From Pirellulales bacterium (lineage in GTDB: Bacteria > Planctomycetota > Planctomycetia > Pirellulales > JAICIG01), in assembly GCA_025927475.1 (NCBI GenBank), contig JAICLL010000016.1, forward strand, positions 1 to 61,051: a DNA stretch of 61,051 bases, in the 5' to 3' direction. Shown piece after piece: positions 36,113 through 44,062 of this stretch (position 1 is its first letter; the number at the start of each line of letters is the position of its first letter). The notes beneath the pieces were generated by a model. The model did not search any database and was not told where the DNA came from. It saw only the letters and a program-made list of their open reading frames with translations. Made by a program: the position numbers and the translations under genes.

Positions 36113-36715
36113 ATGACGAGTGACAACCAAATGACAGCCAGTGGGAACGTAGTGAAAAGCGCCGCCCCGTCCCCCGCCGAGTGTACCCGCGGCGGTGCCC
36201 CTCTCGGCAACACGAATCGCGCCCTTCATGGCTTGTACGGCGTTGGCCTGCCAAGCGGTGCCCAGCGACTTGGCCGGCGCATCAACGCCTTCCGTCGTTC
36301 GCTGTGCGAAGCTGTGGAAGCCCGCGGCGAGATCGACCTACACGCGGCGGCGACGATCGACAGCGCGTGCCAATGGCTGAGGCACGGGCTGCTGGCGGCC
36401 CGCTGGCTTCGCCTGACGCACGATGAGCTATCGCCTGACCAAAGACTCAGCTTCTCGCGTGAAGTGGCTAAAGCAGCCACAGAGCGTGACAAGTGCATTC
36501 GGCTCTTGAGGCTCGACAAGGCGCCAGGGCAGATATTCGACCCGGGGTCCATCTACCTTACTCCGTTGCCACCGCTGACGCAGCAGGGCAGCGATGCACG
36601 CGACGTTGAGACGCAAGCTGCCGATGACGCCCGCCGGCAAGGCGATGCGTCTGATGCAGCCGTAGGCGATTCTAGTGGCGACAACCTGATGCCGCTGATT
36701 CCGGCTGGTTTCTAG
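36113..36715 (+). CDS. Terminase small subunit-like protein
   Basis: The 200-residue protein has the N-terminal signature GGAPLGNTNRALHGLYGVGL seen in many phage small terminases. A helical core follows (residues about 50-145, SACQWLRHGLLAARWLRL and SFSREVAKAATERDKCIRLL), then an acidic, disordered tail. Small terminases bind the packaging site and load the large subunit. It lies 31 bases upstream of the large terminase gene. GTAACGA at 36102-36108, close to the switch operator in inverted form, sits just before the start. Confidence 0.7.
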   Translation: MTSDNQMTASGNVVKSAAPSPAECTRGGAPLGNTNRALHGLYGVGLPSGAQRLGRRINAFRRSLCEAVEARGEIDLHAAATIDSACQWLRHGLLAARWLRLTHDELSPDQRLSFSREVAKAATERDKCIRLLRLDKAPGQIFDPGSIYLTPLPPLTQQGSDARDVETQAADDARRQGDASDAAVGDSSGDNLMPLIPAGF

Positions 36716-36746
36716 CATCCCCCGAAAATAACCAGATTTTTTCACC

Positions 36747-38375
36747 ATGACGCTCGACAATGACAGCCTGAACGCGATGCGATCCAACCCCGCCGAATTC
36801 CGGCGCCGGCTCTTGATCGATACCGACCGCGGCCCGCGTCGGCTGGCCGAGGTGCTCGACCCCTGGCAGGCCGCCGACTTCGAAGCGCTCGACCCGGCCT
36901 GGCAGCGTGTGGCCAGCCTGCCCGACACGTCGCCCGGCATCGTGGCCAAGATCGGAGAAGCGCTCCGCGGCGTCGGCGGCCCGGCCCAGCCCGACGATGG
37001 GATTGTCCGGCGAGCGTATCTCGAACGGCCCCGCGGCCACAGCAAGACCGCCGACCTGGCGGTCATGGTGCTGTGGGTCTTATTCGCTTCGCCGCGGCGG
37101 CTGGCCGGCGTGGCCGGGGCCGTCGACAAGGACCAAGCCCGCCTGTTACGAGACGCCGTGGCCAAGCTGGTCGGACTCAACGCCTGGCTGGTGGCGTATC
37201 TCGACGCCCAGCAAAACAAGATCGTCAATCCGCACACGGGCGCTCAGCTCGAAATTCTGTCTGCCGACGGGCCTTCGAGCTATGGCCTTACGCCCGATTT
37301 CATTGTTATTGATGAGTTGACGCATTGGCCCCGAGAGGAGCTTTGGCACAGCTTGCTTTCGTCGGGGGCCAAGCGTCGGCATTGCCTGCTGGTCATCATC
37401 GCCAATGCGGGACTCGGCCAAGGCGAATCGTGGCAGTGGAAGGTCAGGGCGGCGGCGCGCAACGATGAAAGTTGGTACTTTTCTTGTCTTGACGGTCCGG
37501 TCGCAAGCTGGATCAGCCCGGCGTTGCTCGATGAACAGCGGCGGCTATTGCCGGACCAAGCGTACCGGCGCCTCTGGCTGAACCAATGGACGACGGGAGC
37601 GGGCGACGCGCTGACCGCCGATGATATCGAGGCCGCGGTTACGGCCGCTCGCCCGATGGAGTTTGCCGAGCGCGATTGCACCTACGTGGCCGCGGTCGAT
37701 ATCGGGCACCGGCACGACAAGACCGCTGTGGTTGTGCTGGCGGCGGATGGCGTGAAGCAAGTCGTTCGCGTAGCCGACGTGCGGGAGTTCACGCCTGGCA
37801 GGGCCGATGTGAACCTGATGGTGGTCGAAGACTGCCTACTCGACCTGAACCGGAAGTTCCGTCTCCACCAGGTTATCGTCGATCCATCGCAAGCGGTGCT
37901 GTTGATGCAGCGGTTACGATCGGCTGGCATTTATTGCACCGAGCATCCTTTCACGGCGACGAACATGCAGCGGGCGGCGTCTTGCTTGCTCGACGCCTTC
38001 CGCTCGCGGCGCATCGCGCTCTACCGACACGATGGCTTGCTGCGTGGCTTGCGATCATTGCGAGTGGAAGAGCGCCCGAACAGCGGCGGCTTTCGGCTGA
38101 CGGCGCCACGCGACAAGCACGGCCACGCGGATGCCGCGATCGCGCTTTCAATCGGCCTGCCTGCCGCGTTGGAGCTTATGCAGCAGGGCGGAGTCATCGA
38201 CGCCTACGGCATGCCGCCCGTGGAATTGCCTGACGGCATTCTGGGCGGCGGCATTCCCGCATATAGCGGGCTGCCGAACCCACTGGGCCAACCGGGCCAA
38301 CCTGGCCAACCGGGTCCCGGCAACCTGCCCGGCTTTGGCGGCGGTTTCTTCGGCGGCAATATTTCAAGGTTTTGA
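36747..38375 (+). CDS. Terminase large subunit (TerL)
   Basis: The 542-residue protein has an ATPase domain with an atypical Walker A RPRGHSKTA (Lys100) and Walker B PDFIVIDELTHW (Asp189-Glu190). An RNase H-like nuclease domain follows, with Asp318 (VAAVDIGHRHDKT), Asp379 (VIVDPSQA) and Asp462 (HGHADAAIALS). The C-terminus has a 55-residue Gly/Pro tail with repeated GQPGQPG. This is the motor and nuclease that packages DNA into a phage head, cutting it at headful or cos sites. Length is normal for the family and every key residue is present, so the gene appears functional. Confidence 0.92.
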   Translation: MTLDNDSLNAMRSNPAEFRRRLLIDTDRGPRRLAEVLDPWQAADFEALDPAWQRVASLPDTSPGIVAKIGEALRGVGGPAQPDDGIVRRAYLERPRGHSKTADLAVMVLWVLFASPRRLAGVAGAVDKDQARLLRDAVAKLVGLNAWLVAYLDAQQNKIVNPHTGAQLEILSADGPSSYGLTPDFIVIDELTHWPREELWHSLLSSGAKRRHCLLVIIANAGLGQGESWQWKVRAAARNDESWYFSCLDGPVASWISPALLDEQRRLLPDQAYRRLWLNQWTTGAGDALTADDIEAAVTAARPMEFAERDCTYVAAVDIGHRHDKTAVVVLAADGVKQVVRVADVREFTPGRADVNLMVVEDCLLDLNRKFRLHQVIVDPSQAVLLMQRLRSAGIYCTEHPFTATNMQRAASCLLDAFRSRRIALYRHDGLLRGLRSLRVEERPNSGGFRLTAPRDKHGHADAAIALSIGLPAALELMQQGGVIDAYGMPPVELPDGILGGGIPAYSGLPNPLGQPGQPGQPGPGNLPGFGGGFFGGNISRF

Positions 38376-38377
38376 AC

Positions 38378-38593
38378 ATGGCCATCGCGCATCAATTCAT
38401 TCGCACCGTTCGCGGCGTGTTACGTCGCTTGTGGCGTCGTTCACCTGCGCGGCGGGCTGCTGATTGTTCGCATTTGATCGACACCAGCGGCGAAGTTGTC
38501 AATCTTCCATATTCGATTCTGGCGGCGGCGGCATGGCTGGCGATTCGACGTTTCACGAATTGCGCAAGAACCGCGGCGAGCCGCCCGGCATGA
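38378..38593 (+). CDS. Small hypothetical protein after TerL
   Basis: The 71-residue frame starts two bases after the TerL stop and is very basic at the start (RTVRGVLRRLWRRSPARR), with a hydrophobic stretch ILAAAAWLAI. An overlapping frame beginning at ATG 38533 encodes a 25-residue peptide ending GMIFTPY with a stop near 38610. That reading looks more protein-like than the end of this frame. Either there are two tiny genes or a frameshift joins them. No family is recognised. Confidence 0.4.
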   Translation: MAIAHQFIRTVRGVLRRLWRRSPARRAADCSHLIDTSGEVVNLPYSILAAAAWLAIRRFTNCARTAASRPA

Positions 38594-38655
38594 TCTTTAC
38601 ACCGTATTGAGTTTTTGTTTTCCCCCTTGGATCCCCGCGCAAAGGATTGTTGAAA

Positions 38656-39423
38656 ATGAGTACCGCTAGCCTGTTAGAAAAAGTTGGCCTGCGCCGTGCG
38701 AAGGCAGAGGCGGAGAAGCTGAACACCTACCGCGACCTGGTGATTGCCCTGGCCGACGAAAAAGACGTTGACGCTCCCCGCGCGGATGCCATCCTATTGG
38801 ACGCGGCCAAGACGCCGGGCCAGCTTGAGGCCGACGTGAGGGAGCTTCGCCAGCGTCGGGCGGACGCCGAGCTGGCGGCGAAGTTGCCCGAGCTTCGCCA
38901 GCAGCGTGAAGCGTTGAGCAATGCGCAGCGCTCAATTCGGGACGTGCTGCGCGAGGCTGAGGAAAAATATCGTCTCGATTCGGTGGAGGGGCAGCGGCAG
39001 ATTGCCCAGATCGGCAACGCTATCCACGCGGCTGAGCAAGCGGCGCTAAGGCTTCGATCTGGCCGGCCCGACCCGCGCGAGGGCGAGCTTCGCGCCGAGC
39101 GTGGCCGGCTGCTACAGCGGCGAGGCGTGCTGGTGCAAGACATTGGCAATGATGCGCAGGGCCACCGTGGCCGGCTGGCCAGTCTCCGTCTCGCTTTGAA
39201 GCATGGTCCGCAGCGAGCCGCCGGCGACGACGGATATGGGACGCACCTCAAGCCGTCGATTGTGCCCGGCCTGCCTTATGACGAGGACACGCTCCGTCGG
39301 GGCGTCGACGCCACGGAGGCGCACTTGCGCGGCTGCGAGGTCGAACTGAAGGCGCTCGACGCCCGGCTGGCCGAGGTCAACGAAGCGTTGGCCGAGATTG
39401 AACGAAACCAGCTAACGCCGTGA
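38656..39423 (+). CDS. Coiled-coil protein of the element (possible scaffold)
   Basis: The 255-residue protein is almost entirely charged helix with strong coiled-coil character (for example ELRQRRADAELAAKLPEL and RRGVDATEAHLRGCEVELKA). It has no signal or membrane segment. ATG at 38656 follows AAAGGA. Its place after the terminase and before larger unknown proteins suits a scaffolding or portal-associated helical protein, but there is no direct evidence. Confidence 0.7.
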   Translation: MSTASLLEKVGLRRAKAEAEKLNTYRDLVIALADEKDVDAPRADAILLDAAKTPGQLEADVRELRQRRADAELAAKLPELRQQREALSNAQRSIRDVLREAEEKYRLDSVEGQRQIAQIGNAIHAAEQAALRLRSGRPDPREGELRAERGRLLQRRGVLVQDIGNDAQGHRGRLASLRLALKHGPQRAAGDDGYGTHLKPSIVPGLPYDEDTLRRGVDATEAHLRGCEVELKALDARLAEVNEALAEIERNQLTP

Positions 39424-39462
39424 TTCTTACCCGATTTATATCCTTCAAACTCAATCACAATC

Positions 39463-39900
39463 ATGGCTGAACCATTAACATTTTTGTTCAAATTTCAGGA
39501 TGACGGCGTTGCTGCGCCTGGCCGCGCGACTATCGCCGCGGTTGCAAAACGTGAAGCGCTCGATCGGCTCGCGCGCCTCGATGACTATCTTCGCCTCACT
39601 GGCCGGCTGGCCGGCGGCGGCGAAGTGGAACCGGACGCAGCCTATGCGACATGCCAAGCCGCGCGGCGCACAGCGGCGGATTTGTCGCGACATGTCGGCA
39701 TGTTTTCGCTGGCGACCTTTTCATGGCCATCCGGCGAAGAAACCGCGCTCCGCGAAAGCCTCGCGGACATGCACAAGATCGCTGCCGATTTGGCGGCGGA
39801 CTTTCAGCCCAACTGCCATCGGAAGTTGGCCCACCTCAACGAGAGTATCGCAAGAAAAGCCGCCAAACTTTGCGAAGTGATTGAATCGAAACTCAACTGA
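39463..39900 (+). CDS. Hypothetical protein of the element
   Basis: I do not recognise this 145-residue protein. It begins with a short beta-like segment (MAEPLTFLFKFQDDGVAAPG), and the rest is predominantly helical, ending ARKAAKLCEVIESKLN. It lies 11 bases before the 575-residue gene and is probably co-translated with it. Confidence 0.7.
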   Translation: MAEPLTFLFKFQDDGVAAPGRATIAAVAKREALDRLARLDDYLRLTGRLAGGGEVEPDAAYATCQAARRTAADLSRHVGMFSLATFSWPSGEETALRESLADMHKIAADLAADFQPNCHRKLAHLNESIARKAAKLCEVIESKLN

Positions 39901-39911
39901 GGAATTTAACG

Positions 39912-41639
39912 ATGCCAGCGATTGCGATCAAAGACTTACCGCCGGGGCCGGGCAACTACGGCACGATCAGCTACGGTAATTATACCTTCTCGCCGCTGCG
40001 CCAACTCGAAGTGGCGGCGGAAATGGTCTACGACGAAGCCGACCGCGTGGTTACGCATATCAAATACGTGCTGCAAGCGCGTCGGTGCGTCATTTATGGC
40101 GGCGTCGGCAATCCGTTTGGGCAGTTTCAAAATCTCTGCAATATCAACATGGCGGCGATGCAGGACGAGCTTTCACAGCCCGGCTTGCCGCTGGTGATTC
40201 GTGACATTGGCTTCGATCGCGCGATCAACACGGGCACAAACAGTCCGCCGGACATTATCTGGGGACCGAAACCGCGCGCCATCAACATGCGGCCCGTGGG
40301 CGGCGAGTTCGCCTGGGAATTCGATTGGGATTGCGAATTCAACGTCTCGCGCTGCGCGTCGCCCGGCAATCTGGAAAACGCCCTGATGGCGTTCAATTAC
40401 GATTGGACGGCGGTAGTCAACGAGCAAGGCTTGATGACGCGCACGATCAGCGGCTATCTGCAAGTGGCCGCCGTGAGGGGCCAACCGCCGGGCAGCCCCA
40501 CCAGCCGGGCCGTGCTGTTCAACGTCGATGCGCAGTGGGATCAAATCAGCTTCGGCGTGCCGTTTGGATTTCGGCGCACGCAGAACGTCCATACGATCAA
40601 CAAGACCAAGAACCGGATTGACTTCGCGGTCACCGACACGGAGCTAACGGGCAGCGCGTTCCCGGCGGGCATCGTCGATGCGGATGTTGAGCTTTCGATC
40701 GACAGCCAGGCGGGCGGCTTGTTTCGGTATTTGGCCACGCTGTCCGGCTCGTTGACCGTGGCGCCCGGCTACCCGAAGAGTCTGGCGGCGGCGAAGTTCA
40801 TGCTGATTGCGATCGACAAAGAGGCGCAACTGAAGGCGGCAGCCGTCGCCTCGCCGATAGTCGGGAAGGGTGATTGCATTGCCATTGCGTTCCAAATGCG
40901 GCATAGCATCTTTACGCGCACATCGCACTTGTCAATCACCTGGACGCTTACCAGCGACTTGAAAACGCTCTTGGCGCAGTCGGGCATGTGGGCGCCGGTG
41001 CCGGGCACAGATTACCAAAGCTGGAAAGCCAGCATGGATGCCGTCAGTGTGATGGGCAACCGGGGCGTGTCGGGTCTGGCGTGGAACAACGCGGATGACA
41101 AGCTGATTGATATTTGCATGTCACTGGCCGCGCCGCTGAACGAAATCGCCACCAACGCCGACAGCAACGTGGACGCCGAAGAGCAAGACGACGTTGACGA
41201 CCCGAAGCCGGAAAGCTATCTGCTGTATCGCAACGTGGTGCGCCCGGCCAGCGAGCAAAACGTGGTCTTACACCGCTTCGCCCAGGCCTACCAGCCGGGG
41301 CAGAGCGGTTACGCCGATCACGTGTTGCAATATCCCACCGCGCCGGACAATCTGATTCTGATGGAGGGGGCGGCGGCGCGGCTCAACAATCGACCCGACA
41401 TTCCGGCGCTCACCTCGGTTGGCGGCCAGCCGGTCGAGCTGCTGTGGCTGTTGCCCGCGGTGGATCAGGTGCCCAGCGGCTTGTCGTTCGGCAACGCGAT
41501 CTATCAGGCACGTTGGCGGGCGCTGTATCGCATCACCGGCGAACCGGCGTTGGCGGGCGACGGCGTGGTGGGCACGCTTCAAGTGGCCAATCAGCAGCCG
41601 CTGTTGGGCGCGATCGCCAATCTAGGCACGCCGATTTGA
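39912..41639 (+). CDS. Large hypothetical protein, candidate virion structural protein
   Basis: The 575-residue protein is the largest unrecognised product of the element. It is rich in beta-type patterns and aromatic residues (YGTISYGNYTFSPLRQLEVA, WEFDWDCEFNVSRC, MRHSIFTRTSHLSITWTLTS), has no signal or membrane segment, and has an acidic loop near 425 (DAEEQDDVDDPKPE). Length, composition and place downstream of TerL suit a capsid, baseplate or tail-type structural protein. I see no HK97-type motif and cannot name a fold. A ribosome-binding site GAGGAA lies eight bases upstream. Confidence 0.8.
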   Translation: MPAIAIKDLPPGPGNYGTISYGNYTFSPLRQLEVAAEMVYDEADRVVTHIKYVLQARRCVIYGGVGNPFGQFQNLCNINMAAMQDELSQPGLPLVIRDIGFDRAINTGTNSPPDIIWGPKPRAINMRPVGGEFAWEFDWDCEFNVSRCASPGNLENALMAFNYDWTAVVNEQGLMTRTISGYLQVAAVRGQPPGSPTSRAVLFNVDAQWDQISFGVPFGFRRTQNVHTINKTKNRIDFAVTDTELTGSAFPAGIVDADVELSIDSQAGGLFRYLATLSGSLTVAPGYPKSLAAAKFMLIAIDKEAQLKAAAVASPIVGKGDCIAIAFQMRHSIFTRTSHLSITWTLTSDLKTLLAQSGMWAPVPGTDYQSWKASMDAVSVMGNRGVSGLAWNNADDKLIDICMSLAAPLNEIATNADSNVDAEEQDDVDDPKPESYLLYRNVVRPASEQNVVLHRFAQAYQPGQSGYADHVLQYPTAPDNLILMEGAAARLNNRPDIPALTSVGGQPVELLWLLPAVDQVPSGLSFGNAIYQARWRALYRITGEPALAGDGVVGTLQVANQQPLLGAIANLGTPI

Positions 41640-41682
41640 GCACGATTCACTAACCACCATTTTTTTTGAAGGGAACATGAAC

Positions 41683-42030
41683 ATGGCAACCGCACCGTTC
41701 GACGAACTGCGAGGCTATCTGAAGAACGTCGGGCTGCTTGTCCCCAAACAGGTTTCCAGCTTGGAGGAATTCGCCGATCTTCTACGGAGCTGGCGGTCAA
41801 CGCTCGATATTGTGCTGAAGCAAATCGGCGATGACGACGGCGACGACGCGCCCGACGACGACGGCGACGGCATGACCCAAGAAGAAATGATGGACAGTTT
41901 GTGCGCCGTGGCCGATCCGCAATTCTCGACCGCCAACGATTCGCACGTCAAGCGAATGGCCAAGCGAATCGTTGACGCCCAAGAGGCTTACCAGAGGCGG
42001 CCAAACACGATGCGGAACCCGTTCGAGTAA
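41683..42030 (+). CDS. Small acidic hypothetical protein
   Basis: The 115-residue protein has a helical start, an Asp-rich middle (IGDDDGDDAPDDDGDG) and a helical end with HVKRMAKRIVDAQEAYQRR. The acidic stretch resembles linkers in phage protease/scaffold or capsid-associated proteins, but no motif proves this. The ATG at 41683 is preferred over 41677, as it follows GAAGGGAAC at a better distance. Confidence 0.7.
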   Translation: MATAPFDELRGYLKNVGLLVPKQVSSLEEFADLLRSWRSTLDIVLKQIGDDDGDDAPDDDGDGMTQEEMMDSLCAVADPQFSTANDSHVKRMAKRIVDAQEAYQRRPNTMRNPFE

Positions 42031-42054
42031 CACGTTAGTCTACAAGGCACGGCG

Positions 42055-43092
42055 ATGACAACCGACCAATTGGCCCGCATCCTGGCGGGCATCGAAAGCG
42101 ACGACAACGACGGCAATTCGGCCACCGCCGCGTGGGCGGAGATATTGAGCGGCACCCGCCACGAATCGCGGGAGCTACAGGGCGCGTTCGAGCGCGAATA
42201 CAACGCGCTGCACGACCGCGGCCCCGATACGACCGGGGCGCGGGCCGCGCGTATTGAGCGGCTGTTGGCGCAACTACCGGAAAGCACCGTGCTGAATGCG
42301 GCTCAATGGATTACCGGCGACGACGATCTGGGCGGCGACGACGACTATCCGCCCGACGTGGCAGGCGACGACGGCAACGTTGACCCCGACGCCATCCAAT
42401 ACTCCGCCAGCGGCGACGAAGGGAGCAAAACGGGTTGGGTCACCATTGGCGGCGCTGCGGGCGCGGACGGCAAGAGGCACGGCGGCGTTCCGGTTAAGAT
42501 TTCCGGCGGCAAGATCGTAAGTGGGCCGGCGCGTCTGCGCGGCAAGACGCTGGCCAGCTTTGGCAAAGACAAGCCGCCGGACTCTCGGCTCGATGCGGCG
42601 GTACGTAAGGCGTCCAAAGAACACCGTCTGCCGCGCAGCGATTTGCGGGACGCGGTGCATTTTGTCCACAGTGAGAAGTTGCGGGCGCATCAAGAGCGCG
42701 AGTCAGCAAAAGCCGCCGCGCGTCGCAAGACCGGCTTGACTGCCGGCGACATCTCGCGCCTCTCGAACGCGGGGCACGACTACGCGAGCGCTCACAAGGC
42801 GGGTGGCGCCACGGGCAACAAGTTCGCCCACTTCGACGAAGTGGCGCAGGAAGTGGCCCGCGAACACCCGCATTTGGGTCTGGGCGACCCGGACGAAAAA
42901 AGCGCCGACTTCGCGTCTCGGCTGTGGAACGTGCTGGCCGAGGGGAAGCGCGACGCGCCGGCCAAGCATCACTCCGAAGTGATCGACGACGCGGTGAACC
43001 TCTTGAAGTCGGCGCGGCCCATGAAAAAGGCCGACAAGCAGCGGTACGAGGAAATGCAGGCGATTCCGTTTTCGATGGAGCGGCGGCGATGA
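42055..43092 (+). CDS. Phage-type protein with polyvalent/WVTIGG domain
   Basis: The 345-residue protein has an N-terminal helical part with an acidic loop (about 85-112). In the middle (about 127-165) is the signature GWVTIGG...GKRHGGVPVKISGGKI, seen at the ends of phage head-morphogenesis and large polyvalent proteins. The basic helical C-terminal half ends AIPFSMERRR. It is probably a virion-associated or injected protein. It is translationally coupled (ATGA) to the 42-residue gene that follows. Confidence 0.7.
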   Translation: MTTDQLARILAGIESDDNDGNSATAAWAEILSGTRHESRELQGAFEREYNALHDRGPDTTGARAARIERLLAQLPESTVLNAAQWITGDDDLGGDDDYPPDVAGDDGNVDPDAIQYSASGDEGSKTGWVTIGGAAGADGKRHGGVPVKISGGKIVSGPARLRGKTLASFGKDKPPDSRLDAAVRKASKEHRLPRSDLRDAVHFVHSEKLRAHQERESAKAAARRKTGLTAGDISRLSNAGHDYASAHKAGGATGNKFAHFDEVAQEVAREHPHLGLGDPDEKSADFASRLWNVLAEGKRDAPAKHHSEVIDDAVNLLKSARPMKKADKQRYEEMQAIPFSMERRR

Positions 43093-43217
43093 ACGCGACC
43101 TGGCGATACTCCGCTGTGGCCACGATTGTCGGAGACGAGCGTTCGTTGACCTTCTCGACCATTGATACCTTTACCCCTGGCGCTCGTCTAATGCGATTTA
43201 CGGAGTTTGAACGATGA
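43089..43217 (+). CDS. 42-residue coupled small protein
   Basis: The frame starts in an ATGA overlap with the previous stop and ends in an ATGA overlap with the next start. It encodes MNATWRYSAVATIVGDERSL and ends ARLMRFTEFER. The double four-base overlap is the best evidence that it is translated. It has beta-strand character and no recognised family. Confidence 0.6.
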   Translation: MNATWRYSAVATIVGDERSLTFSTIDTFTPGARLMRFTEFER

Positions 43218-43465
43218 ATCACGGAAGTAATGCAAACCAGCGGCCCGCACCTCGTGTGGCTCGCAGCGATCGGCTGGTTACGGCGTCGAGACTGAGCGAC
43301 TTGACCGGCGTGTCGGTCATCACGATCCGCAATATGTTGAAAAAGGGGCTGATGCCGAAGCCGGTGGCGCGCGACGAACACGGCTATGGGCTGTTCGATC
43401 TGGCGGACGACAAGCTGGCCGCGTGGGTCAAGGCGTTGCAGGACGCGGGCTACAACCGGCGGTGA
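43214..43465 (+). CDS. MerR/AlpA-like helix-turn-helix protein
   Basis: The 83-residue protein has a winged HTH of the DNA-binding-domain-only type: RLVTASRLSDLTGVSVITIR, then NMLKKGLMPKPVARDEHGYG and LFDLADDKLAAWV. It could be a second excisionase or a regulator of the downstream recombinase operon. Its start is coupled to the 42-residue gene. Confidence 0.75.
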   Translation: MNHGSNANQRPAPRVARSDRLVTASRLSDLTGVSVITIRNMLKKGLMPKPVARDEHGYGLFDLADDKLAAWVKALQDAGYNRR

Positions 43466-43571
43466 TGGCCGGCCACTTGACAACCGCCCCGCCCGTGCGA
43501 GAATACGGGCGTTGAAAACAAGGGCCAGCCGGCCCGAGACTTGTAGAACAATTCGATGAGTTTCCAAAAGG

Positions 43572-43666
43572 GCCGTAACCCTGACGACCGTGCGCATGCT
43601 GTGAGGCATGCGCTAGGCACTCTACAAGGTGCCTACAACAACGATCGTCAGGGCTACGGCTTTTTT
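43572..43666 (+). ncRNA. Multi-hairpin structured element ending in a T6 tract
   Basis: The outer stem is GCCGTA-A-CCCTGACGA (43572-43587) with TCGTCAGGG-C-TACGGC (43645-43660): 15 pairs and one A/C mismatch, followed directly by TTTTTT (43661-43666). Inside are two perfect hairpins, GCGCATGC-TGTGAG-GCATGCGC (43592-43613) and TAGGCAC-TCTACAAG-GTGCCTA (43614-43635). A further hairpin, GCTGCGC-GCTGA-GCGCAGC (43667-43685), sits just before the next gene's ribosome-binding site. It may be a small RNA or leader with an intrinsic terminator. The 8-6-8 inner repeat also looks like a tyrosine-recombinase core site, so a DNA role is possible. Confidence 0.6.
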
Positions 43667-43699
43667 GCTGCGCGCTGAGCGCAGCGGGAGAGACTTCCC

Positions 43700-44062
43700 A
43701 TGCAACGCCGTTCGTTTCTCGCCACGGCTGCCGCGCCTCTCGGCCAAGCCGTTCTTAACCGTTCTAGCCGGCGATCGCCCGCCGGCCCGGCCCGCCGGCA
43801 ACGCGGCATCCTCTTGCGTGTGCGCGTGCCCGAGGCTTTGCGCGTGCCCGACGCTCTCGGCTGGCAGCCGCGCACCTGGCGTGATGTGCCGCCGGCCCCG
43901 TTCGCGGTCGATTACCGATTCTACGGCCCCACCTCGCTGGCCGAGTGCCGGCGGCTGGCCAAGCAGCACAACCAAGAGCAACTGCGGCTTGGCGTGCGTT
44001 CCTGGCTGGTGGTTGTCGCCACCGATGGCCGGCTGGCCGACGTGAAAGGGGTGCGCGCATGA
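43700..44062 (+). CDS. Hypothetical protein upstream of second recombinase
   Basis: The 120-residue protein has a Tat-like or basic N-terminus (MQRRSFLATAAAPLG), a long Arg-rich stretch, then a compact region FAVDYRFYGPTSLAECRRLA and RSWLVVVATDGRLADV. The ribosome-binding site GGGAGAG lies just after the 43667-43685 hairpin. Its stop overlaps the recombinase start (ATGA), so it is likely to work with that protein. Family unknown. Confidence 0.65.
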   Translation: MQRRSFLATAAAPLGQAVLNRSSRRSPAGPARRQRGILLRVRVPEALRVPDALGWQPRTWRDVPPAPFAVDYRFYGPTSLAECRRLAKQHNQEQLRLGVRSWLVVVATDGRLADVKGVRA

